The notes below the pieces were generated by a model. It was not told the origin of the DNA, searched no databases, and was given only the letters and a program-made list of their open reading frames with translations. 64,000 nucleotides of DNA from Coccinella septempunctata (taxonomy: Eukaryota; Arthropoda; Insecta; Coleoptera; Coccinellidae). The DNA is taken from positions 7,750,001 through 7,814,000 of the forward strand of contig NC_058195.1 of the NCBI RefSeq assembly GCF_907165205.1, read 5' to 3'. Of the stretch, positions 36,131 to 49,320 are shown piece after piece. The first letter of the stretch is position 1; each line of letters begins with the position of its first letter. Position numbers and translations under genes: made by a program.

Positions 36131-36400
36131 CAGACTTCTGTCGCCTGGCTCTCTGGTGAACCAAGACCAACCGACGGAAGTCTCGAAGTCGTTCCGCTGG
36201 TAATGCTTGGCGTGTACACCCAAGGTTTCCACGAAAAGACAGTAGCCTATCCCATCCTACCCCTGTCGTGTTCCGTTTTCGTTTTCCCGTTTACCGCAGA
36301 CTTCTGTCGCCTGGCTATCTGGTGACGGAAACCAATCGGCAGAGGTCTCGAAGTCTTTCTGCTGGTAATGCTTGGCGTGTACTCGGAGAGACCACGATAA
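36131..36400. repeat. Diverged two-copy tandem duplication, period 166 bp
   Basis: CAGACTTCTGTCGCCTGGCT at 36131 and 36297 opens two similar units. Both later contain GCTGGTAATGCTTGGCGTGT (near 36199 and 36365). The region is GC-richer than its surroundings. Function unknown. Confidence 0.7.
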
Positions 36401-38896
36401 ACTACCCCGTTATCCTGTAAATTGTTGCATTGTGTTTCACCTTCATCAACCCCGTCCCGTTTATTGAATAGTTTCAATTCTGATCTGTACACTGAAAATC
36501 ACTGAAAGTGCTCGGGATCAAAAACATCGCTAAATTAACCGATTACAGGGACTTGGATCTTTCTGAGACCCGCGGTTACTGCAAATTTTGTGTAAACCCC
36601 GTACGATCGAATCAGACACCCTGTTAAGTCCCAATAGAGGCCTCCAGGCATAAACCAAACATTGTTTCGAAGCAGTCTTCACTAGTGTAAACTACGAATA
36701 AAATCTGACAGTCTCCCCCGGAATCAACCTGTACAAATCAACATCAATGTTGAAAAGTACTGCAGATTACTGAGTAAGAGGAAATCGGAAAACGTCAAAT
36801 GTTCAAGAGACCGAAAAGAAAACTGACGGTATGCTCACAAATTATTAAATTCTGGAAATACCTCACCTCCCTAGGCAGTAGGCCTAGATTGATTTCATTC
36901 CATTTCCCATAAGATTCCTTCGTGCCTTATGAGCTGTAATCGAAAATGGACCCTTGTTTTCCAATACAACTACATTTTCCAATTACCTCAGAGGGAGGAA
37001 AAATCGGTTCGACATTGTTAATGCCTTTTTTCGTTAATGCCCCCTTAATGGTTGGAAACATTATAGGAAATGGAACACGACAATGGTGTGAGAGGAAAAT
37101 CACCTTGTGTATCTGTCTGTGATTTTCGGTTTTATATTTCCGGAGACGCAGTGGTCGGTTGCTATCATCAGTGTGCCGAAATTTCCACTTCTCCCCCAAA
37201 AACACAGGCAGGCCGGGATTTGAAAGGGAAAACCCAGCAGTGAGGTAAATGAAGAACTCTCTACATAATACCCAAGGATTCAAAAGCGTCATTAACATCA
37301 TTTAGTATGTTTATGGATGGAAAAAAAACTAATTTGAATTCTTATAAGAATGGGGAGAGCATAAAGGCAGGAAAAAACGTCAACTTAGATGTTGGATTCT
37401 TAGACACTGAACAAAGGAGATTGTCTGGCGTTTCATTTTGTGGAAAATCAGTAGGATGAGAATTTTTGTAGTACAATCGATAAAATGAAAATGCTAGAGA
37501 AAAGTAGAGTACTTTTTCCATTTTAGAATGATTAATTTCAACTTAACTTTAATTTTTTATTTTTAATTCCTTTCGTTTTCATTTTTCTCGGAGATTCTTA
37601 ATGCCCACTATCACTGAGCTTGTTTAACTGTTCAAAAATTCAGGAGTGTTTTGAGAAACTGATAGTGGACAACTTCTAGATTCAATATTTAATATGAATT
37701 TCACAAATTGATTTTGAATGATATAGTACGAAAGCTACTTATGGTACAGGGTATACCAAATGCTCGATTATGGCTGTTTTTGGTACATCCAGACTTGATA
37801 GGTGAAAACATTGGAAGGAGTCCTGGGTTAGATTTTTGTGAAAGGTCCATTAGTGGAAACCACTTCACGATATCTTGATTTGATTTGAAGATATATCAAA
37901 TTTTTATATTCTGTCGATTTCGCCATAACTTATTTATTTTCGAAAATATCTGAAAATGATAAAAACTTACTACAGGCACTTTTTCACTGGGAGTACACTG
38001 TATATTATCTCCTGTACTAAGGGTAAAAAAAACTTCTTTATTTTAAATACGAACGGTATCTTTTTTATCTCATGTTGTATGAAAAAAATTTAGCTTTTTG
38101 AAAATATATATTACTCTTATGCTGACGGAAAAATTATCATTTTAGTGAAATGAATTCCATGAAACCATTGAACACCAGAATACCTACTTCCAATAAATTA
38201 ACATCTCTATGATACGAATTAAAATTTCATTTCTTAGCTGAAACATCTATAACTTCAATAAAATTCTTTTTATACCCTCTTCCATTTATAGGGGTTTACT
38301 ACCAATTTTTTTATTGCCTTCTCACTCCCAGTCACTGGTTTCTTCGGAAAAAATTCAAAATGTCTTTCAGGGATTTAAAATTAGCATGAAGAACACTATT
38401 TTTTGACGAAGAATGGTGGCTTAAATCTTGCATTAATTGAATCTGAATTGAAGCTGGAACGATTGAGGGTTTGAGGTAACCCCTGAAAAGTCAGGGAAAA
38501 TTATAATTATCTTATTCAATGAACCTTTTTATGAACTTGGTCTGTCAGTAAAGCACGACATGAAATATCTCAAAAATGTGGGTGAATTTTTGAGAGAAAT
38601 ATTTAGGGAGAAAATAATTTTCCTTGCCAACATCATCAAATTCAAAGTTCCACAAATATCACTAAAAAATTTCACGATTTTGATGAATTATAGCATTCGC
38701 ATCCATGATCAATTTTTAACCGAACAAAAAAACACGAATTAAACTGACAAAAAATTCCCTCGACAACCTCCGTCTCACTCTAGTCGAATTTGAAGCCCTT
38801 CAAAACGTAAATTGACCGTACAACTTTTACAGCTTCGTTAAAATTCACTCCATCTATCCCATCACTCCCTACTCCATCTAATCACAATGAACTCAC
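36401..38896. other. Non-coding stretch
   Basis: Contains a single mariner-like terminus (TACAGGGTATACC near 37746). Frames such as 36927-37301 (minus) have no recognisable domain. Nothing else is supported. Confidence 0.35.
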
Positions 38897-38985
38897 CTTT
38901 AGTTTATGGAACGGGTCTCCGGACGCTCTTGAATCTTCTGGATCCTGCCTGGATGCTGGGATGGAAAAGACACAAGCACGAATGT
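38897..38985 (-). promoter_or_regulatory. AstC: Candidate non-coding first exon of allatostatin-C
   Basis: An 89-nt ATG-free stretch begins at an initiator-like TCACATT (A+1 at 38985) and ends at a strong donor AAAG/GTGAGT (38897/38896). It is on the same strand as the allatostatin-C coding exons, which need an upstream untranslated exon. The link across about 19.3 kb is inference; another minus-strand transcript could own it. Confidence 0.5.
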
Positions 38986-39008
38986 GATTGTAGAAGCTAG
39001 AAGCGCGG

Positions 39009-39016
39009 TATTTATA
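39009..39016 (-). promoter_or_regulatory. TATA box
   Basis: TATAAATA on the minus strand with its first T 31 nt upstream of the initiator-like A at 38985. This is textbook core-promoter spacing and the best promoter in the window. The sequence around it is unusually GC-rich for the region. Confidence 0.65.
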
Positions 39017-39414
39017 AGGCCCTTCAGACTTATCATCGGATAGAGAGGGGAGGGGGAGAATGTCTAGTACGTTATGGCAATCAACGATTTTTTTCGATTA
39101 TCCTACGGTCACAACGTGATATTGGGTACTGAAAGGGGAAGGTGGAGGGAGGAGAAACACGTATCTGAACTGCAACTTTTCGTAGGGGATATGAATGGGT
39201 TGTCTTTAGGAGGAAAATGGGGTTATTTGGTGATCTGTGAACCCAAATTTTTTTTTATTAGGCCTTATCTTAATTATTTTCTTTCTATGATCTTAAATAC
39301 TTGTGAAATCTCTTGATTGTAGATCCAAACTTTTCATTTATGTGCCAAATTAGTTCAAAAAATAACATGATGAAATATTGAGTCCTCTAATACTCAAATC
39401 TGCACTCTAACTAG

Positions 39415-39781
39415 TAGTTGGGGAGCCCACTAGAGCGTCGTGGAGACCTAGTGGATTTTGAAGATTATATGTTAGAAAGAAAATGAGGTTCTATGATGTA
39501 AAGAGGAAATCGTCAGGTGTACAGACTCCAGCGTGTCAGATTAAGATACTGTTTGTGCCCTACGTGTCCCTGATAATAAATTCATGTTAATCTGACAGTT
39601 TGCGTGGTGGGGCTGGCCGTACAGAAGAGTTGAAAATATTAAAAAAAGTGTCGAGTGTGTCAGTTTCATAGAGGATATGTTAATTAGACCCAAAAGAAGC
39701 TACTTTTCAAGAGACTGACAATTCAGACGTGACGCAAGGTTACAGCGGTCCTCTGAAAATGCATAAATAAATAGTTACTTG
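39415..39781 (+). mobile_element. TIR element family 2, copy 3 (left end only)
   Basis: TAGTTGGGGAGCCCA terminus followed by GTGGAGACCTAGTGGATTTTG and GTCAGATTAAGATACTG as in copy 1, without the nested MITE. The right end is missing; MITE copy B follows. Confidence 0.65.
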
Positions 39782-39782
39782 T

Positions 39783-40957
39783 ATACTCCATTCACATTTA
39801 TTTTAGCAGTCGGTTGGCCATGAAATAATTTTCTCAAATTTTTGTAACTAGAACGGGGTAAGGTTGGCACTCATGAAATGTCGTTAATGTCATAACGCCG
39901 TTGCCACAACTAATATCAATTTCTATTAGGAAAATGCCGAAAGTGATTGAAAAAAGAGACAGGGTTTCAGGAAGTTCTTTTTAGAATTCAGGTATGAGAC
40001 GGTAGCGAACATATTTAATGTGAGAGAATTTATTTAATGTTTCATCTGAATCTAAACGATTTATATTTCAGCTGAGTATTTCCACAATCAGAAAGATTGT
40101 GAATGAAGAGGATGACAAAGAATTTCCTTCTGTTGGGAGACCCAAAAAAGTGGTGGCATTTGGGAATTTTATGTTTGAGTGAATTAATGCGAAAAGTTTA
40201 CTTCAGAATTTTCGATGAATTTCATCGTAGAATAAGTTCCCGAAAATTGATTTTTCTATTTTTCATTTGTCTTGTCCTATACATTGTAAATGTCTTAAGG
40301 TACCAATAAATACCTAATTATTATTATTATATCAATGCATTAAGATGAACAGCAACAAATACGCACCAGTTGTCCTGTTAATTGTTTATTCATGTGAAAT
40401 TTTTGTTCAAAGGTGAAGTTCATCTTGACTTGAAACTTCCTTCAATTCCTTTTACTTATATTGATGCAAGATGATTTTTGTTGAAGAATTTAACATTCTT
40501 GTAATTATCTGTTAATTCCTTCGGGAGATAAACATTCCCAACCACTGCATCATATGCATTTCATCTTCGGGTTAATATTTTTGAAATCTACAACTGATGT
40601 AACGTATTTAAACTTTAGCCAAAGAAAATAACGAACTACAACTCTCCACAAGCTAGTGCATATTATGATATTATACTGATCTCTTGTATTTTCCATGCAA
40701 ATAACTGAATTCGATATGCCTTCAATCAGTTTGTATAAACTTCAATTATGTTCGTCACATATTTTCCGAAGAGATTCGACATTGTGATAAAATACGTAAT
40801 AACAGAAACTTTTACGTAGAACGGGCAACATAGCGTTGATTTAAAACCCAAAAATGTTTTGACAAGCTTCATAACCCCACATTTTCGTACTATACAGAGT
40901 GAAATGTGTCAAATTTCCATGGCCAACCGAGTGCTAAAATAAAAGTGAATGGAGTAT
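39783..40957 (+). mobile_element. TIR element family 1, copy B
   Basis: Begins TACTCCATTCACATTTATT and ends AATAAAAGTGAATGGAGTA, with TA flanks. The internal remnant M-P-K-V-I-E-K-R-D-R (stop after 16 codons) and the downstream I-S-T-I-R-K-I-V-N-E-E-D-D block match copies A and C. No catalytic domain. Confidence 0.8.
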
Positions 40958-42119
40958 ACGTTAGTCGTCAGTTTGACGAGAAGGAGGTCAGCTAATTTAC
41001 TCATTGTCTAGTTTTTCTTATTTCATTCGATTCAGATTTAATCTTCGAAGAAATCACGAAGCTTGCTGCGAAGTTTTTTGTCACTTCAAGAATCCCACCT
41101 AAATTCAATTAACATTTCCCGAAGGCCAGTATGTATATATAGTTGTTTCGATCTTGCCAGCCCCAATACAAGGGTATAAGAGCCGATTTGTTCCACCATC
41201 TGAATAATTATCGATTGCCATTAATTAATCTGAAAAACGAGTTTGTAATATCTCAAGTCACGTTTGCTTGCCATTCGAATTCGCGATCTCCGAAGCCTCC
41301 AGATTGTTCATCGAATAACCGAATTGAAAAAACGCCGGGTTCTGATTTTCCACAGTCTGCTGTCGCATCTGAAAATCCTATCCGGTGTATCGTGTTTCTC
41401 ATGATGAAAGTTTATATTTTAGTCGTGGAGCCCTATGGTCGTTTATTAATGCCGAGGTTCTGATTCGAGCGAAATTGAAACCAAGTCCTATACCTTTCAG
41501 ATCTTTATCGCCCGCAGAAACGAAAATAATTTGGCTTTTTAATTTGAGGGTAGGTACTGATACAGGGTGTGCTAGGATGAGGTATTTAACCACTACATGT
41601 TTTGCTTCCTTCCCTACTTGGACAGATGAAGGTATACTGTATAAATGTATACTGTATACTACAGATAGGGCCAGAAGAAGACATATACCTCATATGCGAA
41701 TCTATAGGAGTTAACGAAAAAATTTTCAACTAAAACTTGTTCTGCATAAATCAGTCCTCAATAATTCGCTAATAAATTTGTGTACAAAGCTATTTTTTTG
41801 TTTGTATATTACCGAGATTTCTTTTCTTTTATATGTAAGAGTAGCAAACTTTCTACTCGAAAAAATTCTGTCTGTAGCGCTGGCGTAATCAGTTTCTTCA
41901 TTAATTGCTATTTAAAAAAACTCCATATTTTCGATTTTTCGCCATTATCTTGTAAAGGGTGCTTCTGAGCTATAAAGTAATCTGAAGGAACTCATAATTT
42001 GAGCATGCCATTCCATTTTTCAGGTCAAATATAGGGTGTTACATTTAAAAAAGTGTAACTTAGGTCTTCAAATTGTGCTTTGGGACATCCTATACACACA
42101 CGTCCGGGGTGGGCCACCT
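40958..42119. other. Non-coding stretch
   Basis: A mariner-like terminus TACAGGGTGTGC lies near 41562 without a partner. Overlapping frames at 41143-41714 show no domain. Confidence 0.35.
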
Positions 42120-42993
42120 GGTATATATAGTGTGCATTTAAAGGTGAGGCTTTTTTCAACAGAAGGTATTACTGGTCAAAATGAAGCGTTTCACCAAAAA
42201 TCACCTATACAAAACTTTCAAAATGAAAAAGTTGAAAAAGAAATTAGAAATTATTAGGTACTGAAATAGATTCTAATACGACCCTAGACAGTTTGTCAGC
42301 TTAATTATCGCGAAGCAATGTGAAAAACTTATCGATTCGACCATGTGGTTTCGTTTAGGTTTAGGATATTGGCACGTTCGATATTTACGTTGTAATGGAA
42401 ATGGAAACTTGGAATTGCCGAATTTTTCTCATTAGCTTTTAGTAACTCACACTATTTTATGAAATTGATCATTTCGATACCAACTGACAGAAGAGACCTA
42501 GGACACAAGTGTGAAAAAACAGAATATTACTTCAAAATCTCACCAATAAAAGTCGTCCGTATTATTCACGAATTGTTTCACAATGGGCATCACAATCTTC
42601 TTGTTCGAACATTCCAACAATCGTCTTAAAAATGGGATGAAATGGGGAAACATCAAAGCACTTTTTCCACATAACTAACATAAGCACTTTCAAGAAACTA
42701 CCTCGATTTTCTACATTTTTTTCACACCAAATTGCACGATACAATTATTAATTATTCTCTCAAGAGACCTGATGCCTTTAATCCGATGAACTGAATAGTA
42801 CTGAACCATTCATTGTACAGCCATATGTTCATGTTTTGTTTCCTCCCGTACTTGAAATTCAATTATGTTTTGTCGAACTCCTACGTGTTGTATCTCAGCC
42901 ATCTTGGATATTTTATATAGACAATTTTTGGTGAAACGACTTATTTTGTTGAGTCGAAAAAAGCCTCACCTTTGAAAATACCGTGTATATATC
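42120..42993. mobile_element. Inverted-repeat element, about 870 bp
   Basis: Arms of about 80-90 bp at 42120-42210 and 42905-42993 are inverted. They share AAAGGTGAGGCTTTTTTC and GTTTCACCAAAAAT. Non-coding between them. Confidence 0.65.
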
Positions 42994-45900
42994 TAGTTTT
43001 ATGAGACTCGGAATGCCCGTTTCGTATTTATTGTCAATTTTCACTAAAAATGAAGAAAAAGAACAGCTGATGTTGTGTTTCCTAGGTGTATTGTCCTTAA
43101 CTCTATAAGGTTACATTACATACTCCTGCACCATCAGCACGAGGAACAACCTTCAAGTCCTTTTTTCTTTGAATGTTCATTGAACAGGTGGCTAGTCATA
43201 GAGTCTAGTCTTTTCTTCTCAAGGACCAGGAGATAATTTCAGCATTGTCTATCTCTTTCAATGTGCACATTCCTCTCACAACATAACCGATAATCCAATA
43301 CTTCCAGGCTTCCAAACTGACCACTATGATTGCACAATGTTTATTTTCGCTAATTCATGATAGGAAATACGCTGAAACGCGTTGTTTTTTGACCGATTTA
43401 TAAAAAAAAGAACCCATTCATTACTGTAGAAATGTTTGCTGTATATAGTGAACATTTGCTCAAATTGGAAACCTCTGGTAGTTGGAAATGGATTACCTAC
43501 TCTAATAATTATCGCAATTTTAACAAAATTAAGGTATAAATTTCGCTCATATTGTATGACATGAATTTGCCTAAAATGTTCTCACAATTATTGCTGTACT
43601 GGGGCCTACCTGTCAATTATCGAGCAGTTTTGAACTCACCAGTCAATGTAGGAACACTCAACGAAGTATATAAATTATTTGGTTGGAACAGTTAAAGCCC
43701 ACATGTATTTTTAGTATTTCAGTACTACTATTTACGCACTACTGAAATTGATTCAGGAAGGAAATAAAAATAAATCAGAACTAATTATGATTATTTCTTC
43801 ATTTAATCTAGTTTCCTCTATAGATATTGGAATTGAAACAATATTCCATCTCAGTTTTATCATAGTTAACCTTTTTCTCAAGATTCATCTCTTCCGTTTC
43901 ATACATAATATAGTTACATATAAGTTTATAGCTGAAACGACAGTTTACGAAAGAAAAAAAGAAAGATTTTATTCAACAGAGACAAAATAAATTAAATGAT
44001 GTCGAAACTGAAAGTCTCGGTAAAGCTAGTATGTACTTGCTTCCCCACGAGCTCGTCTCAAGCATTCTACTCTTCGAGGCATACCTAGCCTGCGAATTTT
44101 CTTCTACATTCGTTGACTGCAGGTAGTAGTTGAATCTGGCAGTCATGAATATGTGTAGGAGTCTGCAGAGGACGTAAGGTTTTGGTTCAGCCTTCGCGGG
44201 ACAGGTGTCGCTTCGTGATAAGAACCGAAATAATTAACGCTACAATGTACTGATGAGAGACAAGGATCCCAAACCCGGTCTACATTTGTTTTTAGATGTT
44301 TCGACTTCTCTGGGATTTCCCACCCTCGTTAATGACTATTCAGAATTGTTGATATTGAAAGTCCGTTCGTGTTAGTTACAATAGTTGGAATTTGAAACTG
44401 ATTGTCTTCATTACAGCTGGATATAATATTACGGTTATTATATAGCTATCAGTTACACCCAAAATGCAGATTTGCCATGGCTTGAATCTATATTGTGGAT
44501 GGAAGGGCGGATGGATATAATATTGGCTTTACTGGGTTTCAGATATCCTTCAGCAATCAGCATCAATTGCCACCAGTATCTTCAGATCTATTCACCTAAG
44601 GATTAACAGTCAACGTATGCTAAGCTGTCGCATATGCATGGCTATTTAAATGCTTAAGGATGATTAATTTAATTCAAGAAAGGCAAATAGCTGCAGCTCA
44701 CTATTTGGCTGTATCAATCATGACAAACAAACTTTGTAAATACCAAACAATAGTTCTCCAATACTAACTGTTGAAACGTAGAATGAATTAGAATTGAAAA
44801 AACATAAAACAACAACCATTTAATCAGATACGAAATAAATAAGTTCTGTGCATTGTTTAATTGATTCCAAAGATGAAATGAAAGAAGCTTCTTAGCAGAG
44901 TTTTTCAAGCTTTCAGATATATGAGTTACTTCTTCTAGAACGAATTGAAACAGAAGAGTTTTAAATTGATACATAGATAATCACGAATTTGTTATCAAGT
45001 GGAAGACGTTTCCGATACTTCGAAAACAAACCGTATTCGAAAAAGAAGATGAAATCGTTGGTATAACCTGTTTGGGGAAATGCTACGGTTGGAAATAACA
45101 ATGAACTCATTTAGTCTAAATCGAAATACCCAAATGCAAATCATCAAACTTTGGACGCCTGCAAAACTAACCATAAAACGAGCGCGAGAACTTTCTGAAA
45201 CTCAATTAAGCGAAGAAATTGAACTGTGACCAATACTGTCGATACTTTTATTACCAAAGGCTTTTTTAGGGTTGGCGGGAATTATACGAATAATATTTGT
45301 AGCATTTTGCACTGACAATTTGATTCTAGGTATCCATTTGGGAATTTTGATTTGAAAAAATTGGTCATCTATACCCCAGGTTTCAGGTTTCATAAAGCTT
45401 GATCGGGGAATCAACGCTTGATTGACGAATATGCGTCAATTTGTTTTCAATCAATAATTTAGTCACGATAATTCAGAATATCATTCTCGCATCAAATTAT
45501 GATGTTGATACGTCCATTCAAATAATCTCAATTGCTACTTCTTCAGTATATTCAAAAATGAAAAGGTTTCAGTGATTTCGTTTTAAAAATCAAGTGACTG
45601 TAAACTTTGGGCTTTCGAAATTAATTTCGAAGTCATGAGAAGTTAAGTTTCCGCCACACATAGAAATAAAAAACAGATAAATAACTGTTGGAAATCGATT
45701 TCAATCATCTTTATTCATTGACCAGCAATTTCCAGGGAAATGTAGCAATAAAATGCTGCATAACGCACTATTTATATCTACTGTTATTTTATTAAGTATT
45801 TCATAGTCCTATCAAAGTCCCATATAGTCAATGAAGTGGACGCAATTAAAGATGTGTTATGTACCATAAACGTGGAAATTTGAGATGATTGTTCTGGATT

Positions 45901-48360
45901 TAACCCCCGCATTTTGTCCTGCTGCCATTAAACTTAGGGTCTTCGATGGTTTTTCTATTTTCGCAATTAGTTATCATCAGAGACATTAAACGAGGGATTA
46001 ATGAACAATTGGAGTACTGTGGGCGATGAAGTTTTCTTAGCTTTCTCAGTTTGTACTTTCACAAGAACATGCATAATTTCTTTGAAATATAACTGGACGT
46101 TTCTTCTATTGTTATTGTATTGGTTCGACATACTTATAACCCCTTCAAAGCAAACAATAATGAATAAAATTTGGGGTTATATGGCTCAAACCAAAATAAT
46201 CTTGATGATGATGAACTACTCCGATACAAAAAAAAAATAACACAGAAACACAGGGATATACTCAATATACTTATAATGGAAAAGTTTGAACTAAAAACAA
46301 GTTGAAATTTCTCTTACTTCACTCCTCGATTGAACGAAGCTTCTGAATTCAAATCTTTCAAATCCTATGATATTCAGGACTTGCCTGAATAATTCAGTTG
46401 TGGACTTCATATTCTCAGAACTCATAAAAAGATCGTCCTGGAGAACTCATACAATAATAATTGCAATAAACAGTTCCCGAATGAAATTCTCAGTATACGG
46501 CAACATGAAATTTGAACTGAATATTTATCAAGGATTAGAATACATATGAAAAAGAAATATTAATAATTCAACATAACCTACAAACTGAATGGTCCCTCAC
46601 AGTCACTGAAAGACAGAAGAACATCATTTCGTTGTCTCTCGTCAATGAAAGGGTCTTGCTTCCCCTATACATAAAATGATGATAATCTATTCGTTTCAAA
46701 ATCCGGTATTAGAAATATACGCCCAAATCTGTTATTCAAAGATAGAACGAAAATATGTTAGATAATAACTACATTGATACATCGCAAATAGGCTGCTTAG
46801 CTACAACACGTTCTGAAAATGTTGAATAAAGACATTTTGGATCAAATTTTCTATAATCTTCCCTGGTATGTTATTTATCTAAATCGAGCATTAGCTGAGA
46901 GAATAAACCCCAAAGAATTGAAAACATAAAGGCTACCACTGCCCAACACTGGTGTTGCCAGCTTCAAACAGGCACGTAAACATCGCCTAATCAGTTATTC
47001 AATCGAATTTTATATCAAATGAAAGATTATTTAATTCTGAATGCAACCATCTTAGGTTGCCTTGTCGAAAAGTTGGTTGAATCCAAGGTTGCCTAGATTT
47101 AAGATGTCAAAATTTCGGTGCGAGTGTGATAGAGGAGTTTCGCTCGCAACTATTATATATGCCCTAGATAAAATTGTAGAGAACTTTTGTACAGAAGATT
47201 TTTATCGAAATTTTAGGCACTTCTCATTGTTCAAACACTGCGTTGAAATCAGACTAGTATTCCATTCGCTATCCATTCGTAAACAGGGTGGTGACAAATT
47301 CGATGCCCACCACTACTGTCTTCCAAACTATTCCAGATAGAAATTTCGTTTATTGACAAAAAAGCTCTGCCTTTCTGTGTCCTCCAACATGATATCCCCC
47401 AAATATTACCTGTTTGAACCCGGCAACCTCTGTTTTGGGCAGAGGTAAAAGTAGGCAACCTTGCTTTTTTCAGTGATTTGAGGTTGAATTTGATTCAAAA
47501 TGTCTTCATTTAACATCTTCAGTATGCGATTTAGCTAGGCAACCTATTCGCGATATATCAATCTCGTACTACTGCCATATAGCAATTATGAATTGTCAAA
47601 AATTGCCTTGAAATGAGTGCAGATATTATCTGGAATGAGGTGAAAAATAATCTGTTCAGAATCGTGGATAAAGCAGAATATTCTTCCCGCATATTATTTA
47701 TTTCATCATTCGCCATCATAATATGCTCTGGATTATGGAATAGTATGCGTTTGACTGTGATACAGTCCAGAAAACCTGATTGATATAAATTTCGATACGG
47801 TGCAAGGAAGAATATCCTGTCTTGTCCCCTAGGAATCGAATCCTAGGAGGAATATTCGCAACACTTTTATCTAAACGTGGAGCGTTCGACTCTCATCCAT
47901 AAACAGCCTCATAAGTTGATTTAGCTGTTGATCGAACTGTCTCTCGGGTACAATTTATAGCGGTTTTATGGCCAATATAACAGGAAAACTTTTGAGGCAT
48001 TCAGGTGATGTTGTTTCGACAAACTGTTATATGATAGGATGCGTCTATGACATTGGTTGAACAAGTTTGCACTCGTTATCTGCAATGTTTCACGTTGAAA
48101 GCGAATATGCCATTATTTAGACCGACTTTTAAAGTTTCAGCCATAGTTGCTCTCAACACATAAAATGTGCCCAGTAAGAATAAGTAAATTTTATGTGAAT
48201 GGTACAAGAATGTTTTATAACATTCAGTTCAATTTTCAAAAGTTCTTAAGGCATAAAATACGATAGGACATCGATGAGACTTTAATGAATATCTCACTAA
48301 CTTGTAGTGAGCAGATTTTATTATTTAATAAAGCAATCAATAATTTCTACACCATTTCCA
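42994..48360. other. Gene-poor stretch
   Basis: I find no supportable gene. A 12-bp inverted pair (AAGGTTGCCTA near 47085; TAGGCAACCTT near 47453) may bound a small 380-bp element. A hairpin CCTAGGA...TCCTAGG sits near 47828-47846. Confidence 0.4.
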
Positions 48361-48362
48361 GT

Positions 48363-48510
48363 AGTAATTCAGAAATAACCAATTGAGATTCGATTTAGTC
48401 TCATTTATTTCAGAAATCGTCAGTTGTAATTCAAATCAGTCAGTTTAATTTCAGAAAACGTCAATTTTATTTCACAAAATATCAATTGTAATTCAGAAAG
48501 AAATCAATTG
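48363..48510 (-). repeat. Inverted, diverged arm of the 20-bp minisatellite
   Basis: About 6-7 degenerate units of the form AATCGTCAGTTGTAATTCA, which is the reverse-complement orientation of the array at 48821. Confidence 0.55.
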
Positions 48511-48820
48511 AATTGAGTACGGTTGAGTTAACAGATACTACTGTCGATAAAAAAGATTCAGAATTTTCAGGAGATTGAAAAGATTGGTGAGGAAATAACT
48601 TTCATATAACCCTATATATGTGAGAAGAAATTTTTTCAACAAACTATTTTGAATCATAAAACTTTCGTATGAATGTCTTTCTACGTTCATTTCTACAAGG
48701 TGACACAAAACAATTAAAAAGAGGGGGAGGTGCATTTATGATCAATCACTCTGCACTTGTCTATCAAATATCCTGTGAACAATTAACACACATAACCTTG
48801 TATACTATTCATACTTTCCG

Positions 48821-49320
48821 AATTACAAATGACTGATCTGAATTACAAAAGGTTAATCTGAATTACAAATGATCAATCTGAATTACAAATGATACATCTC
48901 AATTAAAAATGATTAATCTCAATTACAAATTATTGATCTGAATTACAAATGATTAATCTCAATCGAAAATGATTAATCTCAATTACAAATGATTAATCTG
49001 AATTACAAATGATTCATCTGAATTACAAATGACTGATCTGAATTACAAAAGGTTAATCTGAATTATAAATGATTAATCCCAATTACAAATGATTAATCTC
49101 AATTACAAATGATTAATCTCAATTACAAATGATTCATCTGAATTACAAATGACTGATCTGAATCACAAATGGTTAATCTGAATTACAAATGATTAATCTG
49201 AATTACAAATGATTAATCTGAACTACAAATGATTAATCTCAATTACAAATGATTCATCTGAATTACAAATGACTGATCTGAATCACAAATGGTTAATCTG
49301 AATTACAAATGATTAATCTG
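48821..49320 (+). repeat. 20-bp minisatellite, 25 units
   Basis: Unit AATTACAAATGATTAATCTG repeated with point variants. A 120-bp (six-unit) higher-order pattern is seen in the right part: GATTCATCTG begins at 49011, 49131 and 49251. Confidence 0.95.

Noticed and set aside
36927..37301. 124-codon minus-strand frame as a host gene
   Set aside because: No recognisable domain or splice context.
47810..47860. tRNA-like sequence around a hairpin with ATCGAATCC
   Set aside because: Only a single hairpin; no A box, acceptor stem or cloverleaf can be drawn.
48821..49320. CRISPR-like array
   Set aside because: The 20-bp units are contiguous with no unique spacers, and the genome is eukaryotic; it is a minisatellite.
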